A stretch of 20,541 nt of DNA, from contig JAEWJS010000178.1 of assembly GCA_023386495.1 (NCBI GenBank), forward strand, positions 1-20,541. The letters run 5' to 3'. Below, one piece after another: positions 14,601-20,541 of the stretch. The stretch is from Bacillota bacterium. Its GTDB lineage: Bacteria > Bacillota > Bacilli > Paenibacillales > Paenibacillaceae. Made by a program: the position numbers and the translations under genes. A model generated the notes under the pieces. It searched no databases. It worked only from the letters and a program-made list of their open reading frames with translations, and was not told the DNA's origin. Each line of letters opens with the position of its first letter. Within the stretch, counting starts at the first letter, position 1.

Positions 14601-15350
14601 ATGACGAGAGAGGAGTTCTTCGCATCGCTCGCTCCGATCGCGATCCGCGTTCGGAGGGAAGGCTCGCCTATGTTCCCGTCCGTCCGGTTGGCACAGAATC
14701 TGCTCGAAACCGGCGGAGTCATTCATTCGTGGAACAATCTAGGCGGCATTAAGGTTGGGAGCGGTCAGCGGAACGCTTACTGGCGAGGGCGGACGGTCAA
14801 CAAGGAGACTTGGGAAGTGTATAACGGCAAGCGGGTCGATATCTCGTCCGACTTTCGGGCATACGACAGCGTATACGATTACTATAAGGACCAGGACATC
14901 CTGTTCCAGCTTCCTCGCTATGCGGCCGTACGCGAGGCGGATACCCCCGAGCAGCAGGCACGGGCATTGCAGTCCAGCGGTTATGCGACCGACCCGCAGT
15001 ATGCTTCGAAGCTGATCAGCATCATCAATACGCACGGGCTCAAGCGCTACGACCGGCAAGCGTCAACTGCGCCGCAGGAGGCAGCAGAGGTTACGATCGA
15101 AGTGAACGGTCAGAGCATCGGAACCGGCTATGCGGTCGATGGCATCACATGGGGGCCTGCGAGGGTACTCGGCACAATGCTAGGCGCCGTGGTCGGATGG
15201 AACGGCACCGAAGTGACGATTAACGGGACGCCTCGAGCGACGCTCATCTTCGATGGTTCCGGGTACGTGCCGCTGCGCGAGCTGGCGGAATCGCTGGGTG
15301 CGCGTGTCATGTGGGATGCGGCGAATGATACGGTGCGAGTCGTAAAGTAG
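14601..15350 (+). CDS. Phage-type endolysin (glucosaminidase domain plus copper amine oxidase N-like domain)
   Basis: A 249-aa peptidoglycan hydrolase. Residues 1-155 fit the GH73-type endo-beta-N-acetylglucosaminidase domain: FPSVRLAQNLLETGGVIHSW with the candidate catalytic Glu, then NNLGGIK, FRAYDSVYDYYKDQ and the C-terminal YASKLISIINTHGL. Residues about 163-249 match the copper amine oxidase N-terminal repeat (EVNG, GYVPLRELAESLGARVMWD), a cell-surface binding module common in Paenibacillus. No signal peptide is present, so release needs a holin, and a holin gene lies downstream. AAAGGAGAGG (14586-14595) fixes ATG 14601 rather than the upstream in-frame start at 14529. Confidence 0.85.
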   Translation: MTREEFFASLAPIAIRVRREGSPMFPSVRLAQNLLETGGVIHSWNNLGGIKVGSGQRNAYWRGRTVNKETWEVYNGKRVDISSDFRAYDSVYDYYKDQDILFQLPRYAAVREADTPEQQARALQSSGYATDPQYASKLISIINTHGLKRYDRQASTAPQEAAEVTIEVNGQSIGTGYAVDGITWGPARVLGTMLGAVVGWNGTEVTINGTPRATLIFDGSGYVPLRELAESLGARVMWDAANDTVRVVK

Positions 15351-15370
15351 CCGAATAGATACAGACACCG

Positions 15371-15400
15371 ATACATGGCGCTCAGCCATGTATTTTTGTT
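15371..15400 (+). terminator. Terminator after the endolysin gene
   Basis: ATACATGGC (15371-15379) pairs with GCCATGTAT (15385-15393) around a 5-base loop, followed by TTTTGTT. It separates endolysin from holin, so the two need not be expressed equally. Confidence 0.8.
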
Positions 15401-15437
15401 ATTTGCATGTAGACAACCTTATGGAGGGGGAATCGTG

Positions 15438-15845
15438 ATGACCATATCGTGGGGGACTGTCGCTGCCGCTGCGAGCGGTACCGTCGGCTCGATTGTCACA
15501 TTCGCGTTCGGCGGGTGGTCGGATGCGCTGTCGCTGCTCTTGGTCGCCATGGGCATCGATTACGTTACCGGACTAGCATCCGCTTTGCGGCGCAGGCAGT
15601 TAAGCAGCAGTGCGGGCTTCTGGGGCCTAGCGCGCAAAGGACTCGTCTTGCTGATCGTGCTGCTTGCGCATCGTATTGACATGCTACTGGAAACCGGGGA
15701 AATGGCGATGGCAGGCGCGGTCTATTTTTACATCGTGAACGAACTGATCTCCATTGCGGAAAATTACGGCGAGCTCGGCTTACCGTTCCCGGAGCGCTTG
15801 CGTGCGCTGATTGCCGCCTTGAGGGATCGGGAGGGCAAGGATTGA
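15438..15845 (+). CDS. Phage holin family protein (Cph1/TcdE-like)
   Basis: A 135-aa membrane protein fitting the phage holin 4 family: hydrophobic segments near 8-28, 30-48 and 66-82, the conserved MGIDYVTGLASAL motif after the second segment, GLARKGLVLLIVLLAHRID, and NELISIAENYGELGLPFP near the C-terminus. It would form pores through which the endolysin reaches the wall. GGAGGGGG precedes the start; ATG 15438 is preferred, with GTG 15435 as an alternative. No other phage structural genes are nearby, so the pair looks domesticated. Confidence 0.87.
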   Translation: MTISWGTVAAAASGTVGSIVTFAFGGWSDALSLLLVAMGIDYVTGLASALRRRQLSSSAGFWGLARKGLVLLIVLLAHRIDMLLETGEMAMAGAVYFYIVNELISIAENYGELGLPFPERLRALIAALRDREGKD

Positions 15846-15877
15846 GCATAATGGTCAAGAATGGTTCAAGGCGCGAC

Positions 15878-15923
15878 TTGCGAACGGACGTTCTCTTCCG
15901 TTATAATAAGAACAAATGTTCTT
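15878..15923 (+). promoter_or_regulatory. Promoter flanked by two LexA (SOS) boxes
   Basis: TTGCGA (15878-15883) and TATAAT (15902-15907) are 18 bases apart. Box 1, CGAACGGACGTTCT (15881-15894), matches the Bacillus LexA/DinR consensus CGAACRNRYGTTYC at 13 of 14 positions and overlaps the -35. Box 2, AGAACAAATGTTCT (15909-15922), has a perfect GAACRNRYGTTC core and lies just past the -10. LexA bound at either box would block transcription, so DNA damage should induce the gene at 15948. Confidence 0.8.
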
Positions 15924-15947
15924 AAATGTGAGGCGGAGGGATGGCCG

Positions 15948-16364
15948 ATGGCCGGGGAAGACAGCGGGAGAGCTGCGGGAGGCGTACAGACCGTGAGCCG
16001 CGCGGCGCCGGTACAGACCGACGAAGAGCTGGAGTCCGTGAAGCGATACGTGCTGCTTGGCATCGTCGTGCGCATATTGGATCACGACATTCGCGTCGTC
16101 GGATCGTCGAAGCTGAAGCTGCCGCGATTCCACGAATCGATGCTGCGGGGGATACAGGACCGGGTGCTGCTGGAGCTTGCGGCGATCCGCAAGTCGTTCC
16201 GGATATCCGGCATCAAGGTACACGAGGAGCGGCGCGAGGCGGACGGCCTGACGGTCACCTACGTCTGCCGAGGGTATCACCACAAGTTCACGATGCTGTG
16301 GGGCTATGTCTGCGCGGAAGCAGAACGGCTGCTTAAAGAGGATGTTCAAAAATTCCGCCTTTGA
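15948..16364 (+). CDS. Unknown protein under probable SOS control, 138 aa
   Basis: No family recognised. The soluble protein has a disordered-looking head (about 1-22), then a compact alpha/beta-looking core: ESVKRYVLLGIVVRILDHD, a basic SSKLKLP stretch, a helix-rich centre and YVCRGYHHKFTMLWGYVCAEAE with clustered aromatic, His and Cys residues. ATG 15948 is chosen because AGGCGGAGGG (15931-15940) precedes it by seven bases; ATG 15941 is in another frame. The last residues (VQKFRL) and the stop codon are supplied by the inverted-repeat element starting at 16344, so the C-terminus may be altered. The lysis genes lie directly upstream. Confidence 0.75.
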   Translation: MAGEDSGRAAGGVQTVSRAAPVQTDEELESVKRYVLLGIVVRILDHDIRVVGSSKLKLPRFHESMLRGIQDRVLLELAAIRKSFRISGIKVHEERREADGLTVTYVCRGYHHKFTMLWGYVCAEAERLLKEDVQKFRL

Positions 16365-16478
16365 TCACGAAGTAAGAAGCGTATTCGGCATCGAATCTTG
16401 AATTCAGCCGAAACTTGCGGTGCTCAAGTTTCTATCTTCATTCAACCTTCTCTGTGCTGAAAGCCGGACTTTTTGAAC
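16344..16478. mobile_element. MITE-like inverted-repeat element, 135 bp
   Basis: The ends are inverted repeats: the left 25 bases and the reverse complement of the right 25 agree at 21 positions, beginning with a perfect GTTCAAAAA. Inside are two perfect hairpins, TTCGGC/GCCGAA (16384-16389 with 16407-16412) and GAAACTTG/CAAGTTTC (16410-16417 with 16425-16432), which share three bases and so compete. It encodes nothing, and no target-site duplication is evident. From memory, similar sequences recur in Paenibacillus genomes; this is unverified. It could also act as a terminator or structured RNA. Confidence 0.6.
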
Positions 16479-16561
16479 TTGATTATATCTACACCGGCGG
16501 TTAAATGTTCATGGTTTTGTCAAAAAGCCGAAAAAACTTTTAGGCTCCGGGTAGTTTAAGG

Positions 16562-16591
16562 TTGAGAAGAGCGGACATTCTTAGGTAATAT
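16562..16591 (+). promoter_or_regulatory. Putative promoter of the cupredoxin gene
   Basis: TTGAGA (16562-16567) and TAATAT (16586-16591) are 18 bases apart, about 40 bases before the ATG at 16631. The rest of 16479-16561 shows no clear signal. Confidence 0.5.
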
Positions 16592-16630
16592 AGGGAGTAG
16601 ACTATTACGAGCAAAGGGGAGCACGAAGCA

Positions 16631-17020
16631 ATGCATAAGTGGATTATGTTTATCGTATTCATCGCGGCTTCCGTACTGGGCGTATACTTGCTGACGTTCG
16701 GATTGCCGGACAAGCCGGAAGACCCATCCAAAGGGCTGCCAGAAGGCATGGCGCTGCTGCGGATCGAAGCCTCGAATGATTTTGTATTCGACCAGCCGGA
16801 ATACCGCGTGAAGCAGGGCGACTTGGTTCGTCTCATGCTGCACAACAAGAGCGGCATCCACGGCTTGATCATTCCGGAGTTGAATATCACGCTTGAAGGC
16901 GATGTGATGCAGCAGGACGTCACATTCGACCAGGCAGGAGAATTCACGATCGAATGCTCGATCCCTTGCGGATCCGGTCATACGACGATGGTATCGAAGC
17001 TTATCGTAGAAGCCGCATAA
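16631..17020 (+). CDS. Stand-alone CuA-type cupredoxin (cytochrome oxidase subunit II-like)
   Basis: A 129-aa membrane-anchored protein with one N-terminal hydrophobic anchor (about 4-22) and an outward cupredoxin domain. The ligands fit a binuclear CuA site: His77 in SGIHGL, then CSIPCGSGHTTM giving Cys109, Cys113, His117 and Met120 in the exact CxxxCxxxHxxM spacing of cytochrome oxidase subunit II. Position 111 is Ile where oxidases have Glu. It lacks the two-helix hairpin of true subunit II, and no other oxidase gene is nearby. It may act in electron transfer or copper delivery. AAGGGGAG precedes the ATG. Confidence 0.85.
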   Translation: MHKWIMFIVFIAASVLGVYLLTFGLPDKPEDPSKGLPEGMALLRIEASNDFVFDQPEYRVKQGDLVRLMLHNKSGIHGLIIPELNITLEGDVMQQDVTFDQAGEFTIECSIPCGSGHTTMVSKLIVEAA

Positions 17021-17027
17021 GGATAAG

Positions 17028-17050
17028 AAGGAGCCGCGAGGCTCCTTTTT
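17028..17050. terminator. Intrinsic terminator after the cupredoxin gene
   Basis: AAGGAGCC (17028-17035) pairs with GGCTCCTT (17040-17047) around a GCGA loop, followed by further T residues on the plus strand. It lies between convergent genes and could also end the minus-strand gene starting at 17321. Confidence 0.85.
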
Positions 17051-17063
17051 CCGTATCCGGCCG

Positions 17064-17321
17064 TTAAGCGCGGGATCGTTGCTTGCTGCGATCCCTGCGG
17101 ATCAGCCGATCGGCGATGTAACCGATCAAGGCGTAAGTCAACAAGGTTAGCACGTACATTAGCAGTACGCTGACCTCGTGGATGTCGACGATGAGATCGG
17201 CGATCCAAGCGGGCGGGCTGAACATGAAGAAGACGAAGTTGTGCGGGTCGTAGCCGGTGTAATTGAACAGGCATAATGCAAGTCCGATCAGCGTGGCGAC
17301 GAAGGTAACAGGGTGGCGCAT
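17064..17321 (-). CDS. Hypothetical membrane protein, 85 aa
   Basis: No family recognised. Hydrophobic segments lie at about residues 5-20 and 48-68, with an aromatic-rich middle (NFVFFMFSPPAWIADL) that may be a third, and a very basic C-terminal tail (RRDRSKQRSR) likely cytoplasmic. The start at ATG 17321 is chosen because AGAGGAG lies about 10 bases upstream. The longer frame reaching 17468 would overlap the divergent Dabb gene and has no ribosome binding site at its start. Confidence 0.65.
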   Translation of the reverse strand: MRHPVTFVATLIGLALCLFNYTGYDPHNFVFFMFSPPAWIADLIVDIHEVSVLLMYVLTLLTYALIGYIADRLIRRDRSKQRSRA

Positions 17322-17456
17322 GCCGTAACGGCTCCTCTCTCGAAAGATTGCCCAAGCTGGTTCGTTTCGGTTATTATGTGACAAAAGGGTATATGCCATT
17401 CGTTCATGCGATTTCGTGCAAAGCGATTGTGAACTAACGATTAGGGAGATGAACAG

Positions 17457-17744
17457 ATGATTACGCATATTGTATTGTTCAAGCTGAAGGATCGGAGCCC
17501 GGAGAGCGTCGCGGCGACAGCCAAGGTGCTGCGCGATCTGGAAGGGAAAATTCCGGAGCTACTGTCCATCGAAGTAGGCGTTGACGTGCTGCATTCCGAG
17601 CGTTCGTACGATATTGCGCTGCATACGACATTCGAGTCGATGGAAGCGCTGAATGCTTATCAAGTACACCCGGAGCACAAGAAAGTCATTGCCCATATGA
17701 ACGAGGTTCGCGAATCGTCGGTCAGCGTCGATTACGAAGCCTAA
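17457..17744 (+). CDS. Dabb family protein (dimeric alpha-beta barrel)
   Basis: A 95-aa cytoplasmic protein of the stress-responsive A/B barrel family. It has the opening strand ITHIVLFKLKD, the second strand SIEVGVDVLHSERSYDIALHTTFES, and YQVHPEHKKVI with the conserved HPxH-like motif. Members form dimers; some bind or convert small aromatic or oxidised molecules, but many have no known role. TAGGGAG precedes the ATG. It begins 135 bases from the divergent membrane-protein gene. Confidence 0.88.
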   Translation: MITHIVLFKLKDRSPESVAATAKVLRDLEGKIPELLSIEVGVDVLHSERSYDIALHTTFESMEALNAYQVHPEHKKVIAHMNEVRESSVSVDYEA

Positions 17745-17777
17745 GCGAATACGCTGGGGAGCGAGAAAGAAGTAGCC

Positions 17778-17882
17778 ATGAGAGACGTCTATGAAATGTT
17801 GACTTATTTGCTCGTCATTGTAATCAGCTGCATTGTGATGGCGGCCGTCCTGAAGCGGAAGGGCCGCAGGAAGAAGCAGTAG
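17778..17882 (+). CDS. Possible 34-aa single-pass membrane peptide
   Basis: A short frame between the Dabb and YutE genes encodes a polar head (MRDVYEM), one hydrophobic span (about residues 8-25, LTYLLVIVISCIVMAAVL) and a strongly basic tail (KRKGRRKKQ). The head-span-basic tail layout is that expected of a small bacterial membrane peptide and resembles the holin-like toxin at 511, though the sequences are not alike. The ribosome binding site is weak (AAAGAAG). The 33-base gap before and 23-base gap after fit a co-transcribed gene. Confidence 0.5.
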   Translation: MRDVYEMLTYLLVIVISCIVMAAVLKRKGRRKKQ

Positions 17883-17905
17883 GACAGACAGGAGCGATAC
17901 GAAGC

Positions 17906-18337
17906 ATGTATTATGTGAATCGCGAACAGATCGCGGAACGGCTGGCAGCCGTCCCGAGCGTGGCCGAAGCGGTCGAAGCGCTTGCGACAGGCTGGACAGG
18001 CTCGCTGCAGCAAGGATTAGCGCAGGAGCGGTGCCTGCATCTGGCAATCGAGATCGTGACCGACGTCGGCAGCAGCTTGATCGACGGCTTCATCATGCGA
18101 GATGCCAGCAGCTACGAGGACATTATCGAGATTACCGGCGAAGAAGGCGTCTATTCGTGGGAGCTGCTCGAGCCGCTGCTCGAGCTCGTCCGGCTGCGCA
18201 AGCCGCTCGTGCAGGATTATTATCAGTGGCCGAGGGAGGAGCTTCACCCGATGTCGATGCGGCTGGCGGGGATGCTCCGTCAGTTCCAAGCCGATGTCAA
18301 TGCGTATCTGACGAGAGAACTCGACGCAGCGCATTAA
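17906..18337 (+). CDS. yutE: DUF86 protein, YutE-like
   Basis: A 143-aa protein matching Bacillus subtilis YutE in pattern: the opening MYYVNREQI, then IVTDVGSSLIDGFIMRD (50-66), SYEDIIEI, and RKPLVQDYY (98-106). DUF86 includes the HEPN-type HepT toxins, but the HepT RNase motif (R, 4-6 residues, H) is absent; the corresponding place reads LVQDY as in YutE. No nucleotidyltransferase partner gene is adjacent, so a toxin role is not supported. GGAG lies 11 bases before the ATG. Confidence 0.8.
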   Translation: MYYVNREQIAERLAAVPSVAEAVEALATGWTGSLQQGLAQERCLHLAIEIVTDVGSSLIDGFIMRDASSYEDIIEITGEEGVYSWELLEPLLELVRLRKPLVQDYYQWPREELHPMSMRLAGMLRQFQADVNAYLTRELDAAH

Positions 18338-18361
18338 GGCTCGCTGGAAGCGAATTGTCGA

Positions 18362-18391
18362 TTGTCGGATGCCGCACGGTTGCGATACAAT
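18362..18391 (+). promoter_or_regulatory. Promoter of the SufR-like regulator gene
   Basis: TTGTCG (18362-18367) and TACAAT (18386-18391) are 18 bases apart. The tandem AATTGTCG/GATTGTCG (18354-18367) covers the -35 and could be an operator, though no symmetry proves it. Confidence 0.5.
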
Positions 18392-18444
18392 GACGGTAAC
18401 GTGAACGCTCGAGCATTGCGCTCGTAGGTGGAGGTGCGGCGACG

Positions 18445-19134
18445 GTGGAGACATTCGGCAAGGCAGAGCAATTATCCGAATCGAGTTCGCGTCATGACGG
18501 TTCGACGAGACAGGCGGTATTGAAGCTGCTCAAGACGAGAGGCTCTGCCACAGCCAGCGAGCTGGCGGGCCGGTTGGGGCTTACCGACATGGCCGTGCGC
18601 AGGCATCTTGCCGCGCTCGAGCAGGACGGGTACATCGCGCCGGCAACGGTACGCCAGCCTATGGGACGCCCGGCATACGTGTATCAGTTGACGGAAGAGG
18701 CGGAACATTTTTTCCCGAAAAATTATCATCTGTTGATGCTGGATCTGCTCGAGGAGTTGGAGCTTAGCGAGGCCGACGGCGATGCAGTAGGCGCGCTGTT
18801 CGAGGCACGCAAGCGCAAGCTGCTCGGACGGTACGCTTCGCGCATGCAGGGCAAGCAGCTGCGAGAACGCGTGGCAGAGCTGGCCGTCATCCAGAATGCA
18901 GGCGGCTATATGGTCGAGGTCGAGGACAGCGAAGGTGCGGAGTTCGTGCTGCATGAGTATAACTGCCCGATCGCGCAGGTAGCCAGCCGCTATCAGCAGG
19001 CTTGTCAGTGCGAGCTGGCCTTATTCCGCGAATTGCTCGGCACCAAGGTCGAACGGACGGAATGCCTCGCCAAGGGCGGGGGCAAGTGTACGTATCGCAT
19101 CGGCAGCAGCGTGGCGGCAGCTATTATGGAGTAA
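18445..19134 (+). CDS. SufR-like iron-sulfur transcriptional regulator
   Basis: A 229-aa regulator with an N-terminal winged helix-turn-helix (about 21-83: AVLKLLKTRGSATASELAGR, MAVRRHLAALEQDGYI, PMGRPAYVYQLT) of the ArsR/DeoR-like type used by SufR. The C-terminal domain carries Cys174 (NCPI), Cys187, Cys189, Cys207 and Cys215 (GGGKCTYRI), which could hold an Fe-S cluster. The first spacing (C-x12-C) equals that of known SufR proteins; the later ones differ. It probably senses cluster or redox status, but no suf genes are in the window. The GTG start follows GGAGGTG by eight bases. Confidence 0.8.
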   Translation: METFGKAEQLSESSSRHDGSTRQAVLKLLKTRGSATASELAGRLGLTDMAVRRHLAALEQDGYIAPATVRQPMGRPAYVYQLTEEAEHFFPKNYHLLMLDLLEELELSEADGDAVGALFEARKRKLLGRYASRMQGKQLRERVAELAVIQNAGGYMVEVEDSEGAEFVLHEYNCPIAQVASRYQQACQCELALFRELLGTKVERTECLAKGGGKCTYRIGSSVAAAIME

Positions 19135-19158
19135 TAGCAGGCGGGCGTGAACCATAAG

Positions 19159-19198
19159 CGAGGACAGATTCTCCTTGGGAGACTGTCCTCGTTTTTTT
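19159..19198 (+). terminator. Intrinsic terminator after the SufR-like gene
   Basis: CGAGGACAG (19159-19167) pairs with CTGTCCTCG (19183-19191), extended inside by TCTCC/GGAGA, and is followed by seven T residues. Confidence 0.92.
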
Positions 19199-19266
19199 GT
19201 GTTGGGCGTGAGGGTCCATCGGTTCGTTTTTTCTTCTGGGCTGTGTCAGGCCAAGCTGCCCCTGAC

Positions 19267-19272
19267 TATAAT
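19267..19272 (+). promoter_or_regulatory. -10 element upstream of ytxG-ytxH
   Basis: A perfect TATAAT lies 50 bases before the ytxG start, without a good -35 at normal spacing. In Bacillus this operon is driven by alternative sigma factors, so other signals may matter. Confidence 0.35.
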
Positions 19273-19322
19273 GACTGTAAGAATTGGGCATTCGTCTAGA
19301 TGCTCGGAAGGAGGGGCTGGTC

Positions 19323-19814
19323 ATGGTGGCTTGGAGTGCGGCAGCGGCATCGCTGGCATTCGTCGTGCTGACCGTGTTCGCGATCGTTACGCTGCGGTCG
19401 GCATCGCAGAAGGTTGCTCGGCTGGAAGAGCGATCGTTGCGGGTCGAGCAGGAAGCGGTGGCTTTGCTCGTGGAGCTTCGCAAGCTGTCGGAGCGCGCGG
19501 CCGAGACGACGGTGAAGCTGAATCGGCAATTAAGTCGAACGGATCGTCTGTTCGAGGCGGCGGAGCAGCTGGAAGATGCGGTCAGGCAGACTGCAGATGC
19601 CGCGCAGCGCGTCAGCGGCACGATCCATCGCACCGCCGTGCAGCATGTGGAGCGGACGGCAGCGGCGCATAAGGAACGGATCGGCGAAGCGCTGGACTGG
19701 GCGGAGCTCGGCTGGACGGCCTGGCAGTGGTGGCAGTCGAAGCGGGCGGCTGCAGCGGCTGCCGACAGCCCGCCTCCTGAGGAGCGGAAGGATGGCGTGC
19801 GCAGTACCACTTGA
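19323..19814 (+). CDS. ytxG: DUF948 protein, YtxG-like
   Basis: A 163-aa protein with one N-terminal membrane segment (about residues 5-24) followed by a long amphipathic, probably coiled-coil region (SQKVARLEERSLRVEQEAVA through AEQLEDAVRQTADAAQRVSG) and an Ala/charged tail. This architecture, with the YtxH gene 16 bases downstream, matches the YtxG-YtxH general-stress pair of Bacillus. Exact function is unknown. ATG 19323 is chosen because GGAAGGAGGGG precedes it; the in-frame start at 19284 has no ribosome binding site. The third Bacillus operon gene, ytxJ, is absent here. Confidence 0.82.
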   Translation: MVAWSAAAASLAFVVLTVFAIVTLRSASQKVARLEERSLRVEQEAVALLVELRKLSERAAETTVKLNRQLSRTDRLFEAAEQLEDAVRQTADAAQRVSGTIHRTAVQHVERTAAAHKERIGEALDWAELGWTAWQWWQSKRAAAAAADSPPPEERKDGVRSTT

Positions 19815-19830
19815 GGGGAGCGAATGAACA

Positions 19831-20211
19831 ATGGCAATCAAGAAGGAAGTCAAGAGCTTTATTATCGGAACGGCAGCAGGTGCGGCGATCGGTGCGGTGA
19901 CTGCGCTGCTGTTCGCGCCGAAGCCAGGCAAGGAGCTGCGCAAGGATATCGCTGACGGCGCGCAGCACGCGTATGAAGCGACGGCGAAGAAAGCCGGCCA
20001 AGTCAGCGATGCAACGGTACGCATCGCGAAGCAAGTCGGCAGCCAGACGGCTGAACTGGCTGGCCGCGCGAAGGAAGCGGTCAGCGGCGTAGTGGGCACG
20101 GTGACATCGCTGCGTTCGAAGTCGGTTGAGGCGGTTGAAGGCGAAGGCGAAGCAGCAGAAGAAGCCGCAACGGAGACGGAGCAGGAGAATACGATCTCGG
20201 CCGTATCGTAA
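19831..20211 (+). CDS. ytxH: YtxH domain protein
   Basis: A 126-aa protein with the YtxH signature: a Gly/Ala-rich hydrophobic N-terminal segment (FIIGTAAGAAIGAVTALLFAP, about residues 10-30) followed directly by PKPGKELRKDI, then a long helical, charged tail that ends in an acidic stretch (EGEGEAAEEAATETEQE). It is a membrane-associated general-stress protein of unknown mechanism, co-transcribed with ytxG. Gaps of 16 bases before it and a terminator after it bound the two-gene operon. Confidence 0.88.
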   Translation: MAIKKEVKSFIIGTAAGAAIGAVTALLFAPKPGKELRKDIADGAQHAYEATAKKAGQVSDATVRIAKQVGSQTAELAGRAKEAVSGVVGTVTSLRSKSVEAVEGEGEAAEEAATETEQENTISAVS

Positions 20212-20241
20212 GCCGGATTGGCAAGCGGGCAAGTGCAAGGA

Positions 20242-20280
20242 AGCCGCGTATCCCAGGAGGGGACGCGGCTGATTCATTTT
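20242..20280 (+). terminator. Terminator of the ytxG-ytxH operon
   Basis: AGCCGCGT (20242-20249) pairs with ACGCGGCT (20263-20270), with inner TCCC/GGGA pairing, followed after GATTCA by TTTT. Confidence 0.7.
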
Positions 20281-20311
20281 ACCTGAAAGCCCTGGATGCC
20301 GAGCGGCTTAC

Positions 20312-20541
20312 CGCCTTCGTTCCGCCCCGCAGCGGGTGTTCTGGCGAACGAGTGCGGTTTTTCGCCTTCGATCCGCCCCGCAGCGGCAGTACCGGCGAAC
20401 GAGTGCGGTTTTTCGCCTTCGTTGCGCCCCGCAGCGGCAGTTCAGGCGAACGAGTGCGGTTTTTCGCCTTCGTTTCGCCCCGCAGCGGCAGTACCGGCGA
20501 ACGAGTGCGGTTTTTCGCCTTCGTTCCGCCCCCGCAGCGGC
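20312..20541. repeat. 51-bp GC-rich tandem repeat, about 4.5 units
   Basis: The 8-mer CGCCTTCG recurs at 20312, 20363, 20414, 20465 and 20516, exactly 51 bases apart each time. Units are nearly identical: the main changes fall in the base pair after CTTCG and in a short block near unit position 25-31 (CAGTACCGG, CAGTTCAGG or GTGTTCTGG). Each unit carries the inverted repeat GGCGAA/TTCGCC. The array continues past the window end, and the last partial unit has one extra C. It lies in noncoding sequence after the ytxH terminator. Confidence 0.9.

Noticed and set aside
14601..15845. Intact prophage
   Set aside because: Only endolysin and holin are present; no structural, packaging, integrase or replication genes were found in the flanks.
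17906..18337. HepT-type toxin of a toxin-antitoxin pair
   Set aside because: The HEPN RNase motif is missing, the sequence pattern is that of YutE, and no MntA-type nucleotidyltransferase gene is adjacent.
20312..20541. CRISPR array
   Set aside because: Units are contiguous and nearly identical over the full 51 bases; there are no unique spacers and no cas genes.
20312..20541. Protein-coding repeat (17-residue period open on both strands)
   Set aside because: Openness follows from the period being a multiple of three; no start codon or ribosome binding site precedes it and it follows a terminator.
1..20541. tRNA or rRNA genes
   Set aside because: No cloverleaf-like or rRNA-like stretch was recognised on either strand by eye.

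Overview
The window looks like chromosome of a Paenibacillus-type (Paenibacillaceae, Firmicutes) bacterium. The evidence is strong GGAGG ribosome binding sites, Firmicute-only families (CBO0543, YtxG/YtxH, YutE, holin-like toxin), Bacillus-type LexA boxes, a cre-like operator and intrinsic terminators throughout. Assignment to genus is inference. Base composition changes along the window: roughly 1-3660 is clearly AT-richer, and 4240 onward is GC-richer and looks like core genome.

Layout. (1) 1-888 is an accessory patch. It holds the tail of one type I toxin-antitoxin module, a 158-nt multi-branched palindromic element whose ends resemble integron attC sites, and a complete second module with a 31-aa membrane toxin (511-606). 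(2) 889-4554 holds small cargo-type genes: two GNAT acetyltransferases, an alpha/beta hydrolase, a HAD phosphatase, a P-loop kinase-like protein and a small membrane protein. (3) 4601-5077 (-) is a CBO0543 membrane protein. (4) 5342-13548 is a carbohydrate region: an AraC regulator divergent from an operon of sugar-binding lipoprotein, two permeases and a GH127 beta-L-arabinofuranosidase, with a convergent GH13 neopullulanase-type enzyme. No ATPase gene is present, so the transporter presumably borrows a shared MsmX-type ATPase. A decayed CBO0543 gene copy lies between the two hydrolase genes. (5) 13829-16364 holds a coiled-coil protein, a 59-aa membrane protein, a phage-type lysis pair (endolysin without signal peptide, then holin) and an unknown gene behind a promoter flanked by two LexA boxes. 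(6) 16344-16478 is a MITE-like inverted-repeat element that supplies the stop codon of that gene. (7) 16631-20211 holds a stand-alone CuA-type cupredoxin, small membrane proteins, a Dabb protein, a YutE homologue, a SufR-like regulator and the ytxG-ytxH pair. (8) 20312-20541 is a 51-bp tandem repeat running off the window end.

How parts fit together. The AraC protein and a cre-like operator inside the core promoter probably control arabinoside uptake and hydrolysis. The neopullulanase gene carries its own leader terminator with a competing hairpin. The most unusual parts are the attC-like element beside duplicated toxin modules, the SOS-type promoter next to an orphan lysis pair, and the leader attenuator before the GH13 gene. 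No database search or folding program was run; structures were paired by eye.
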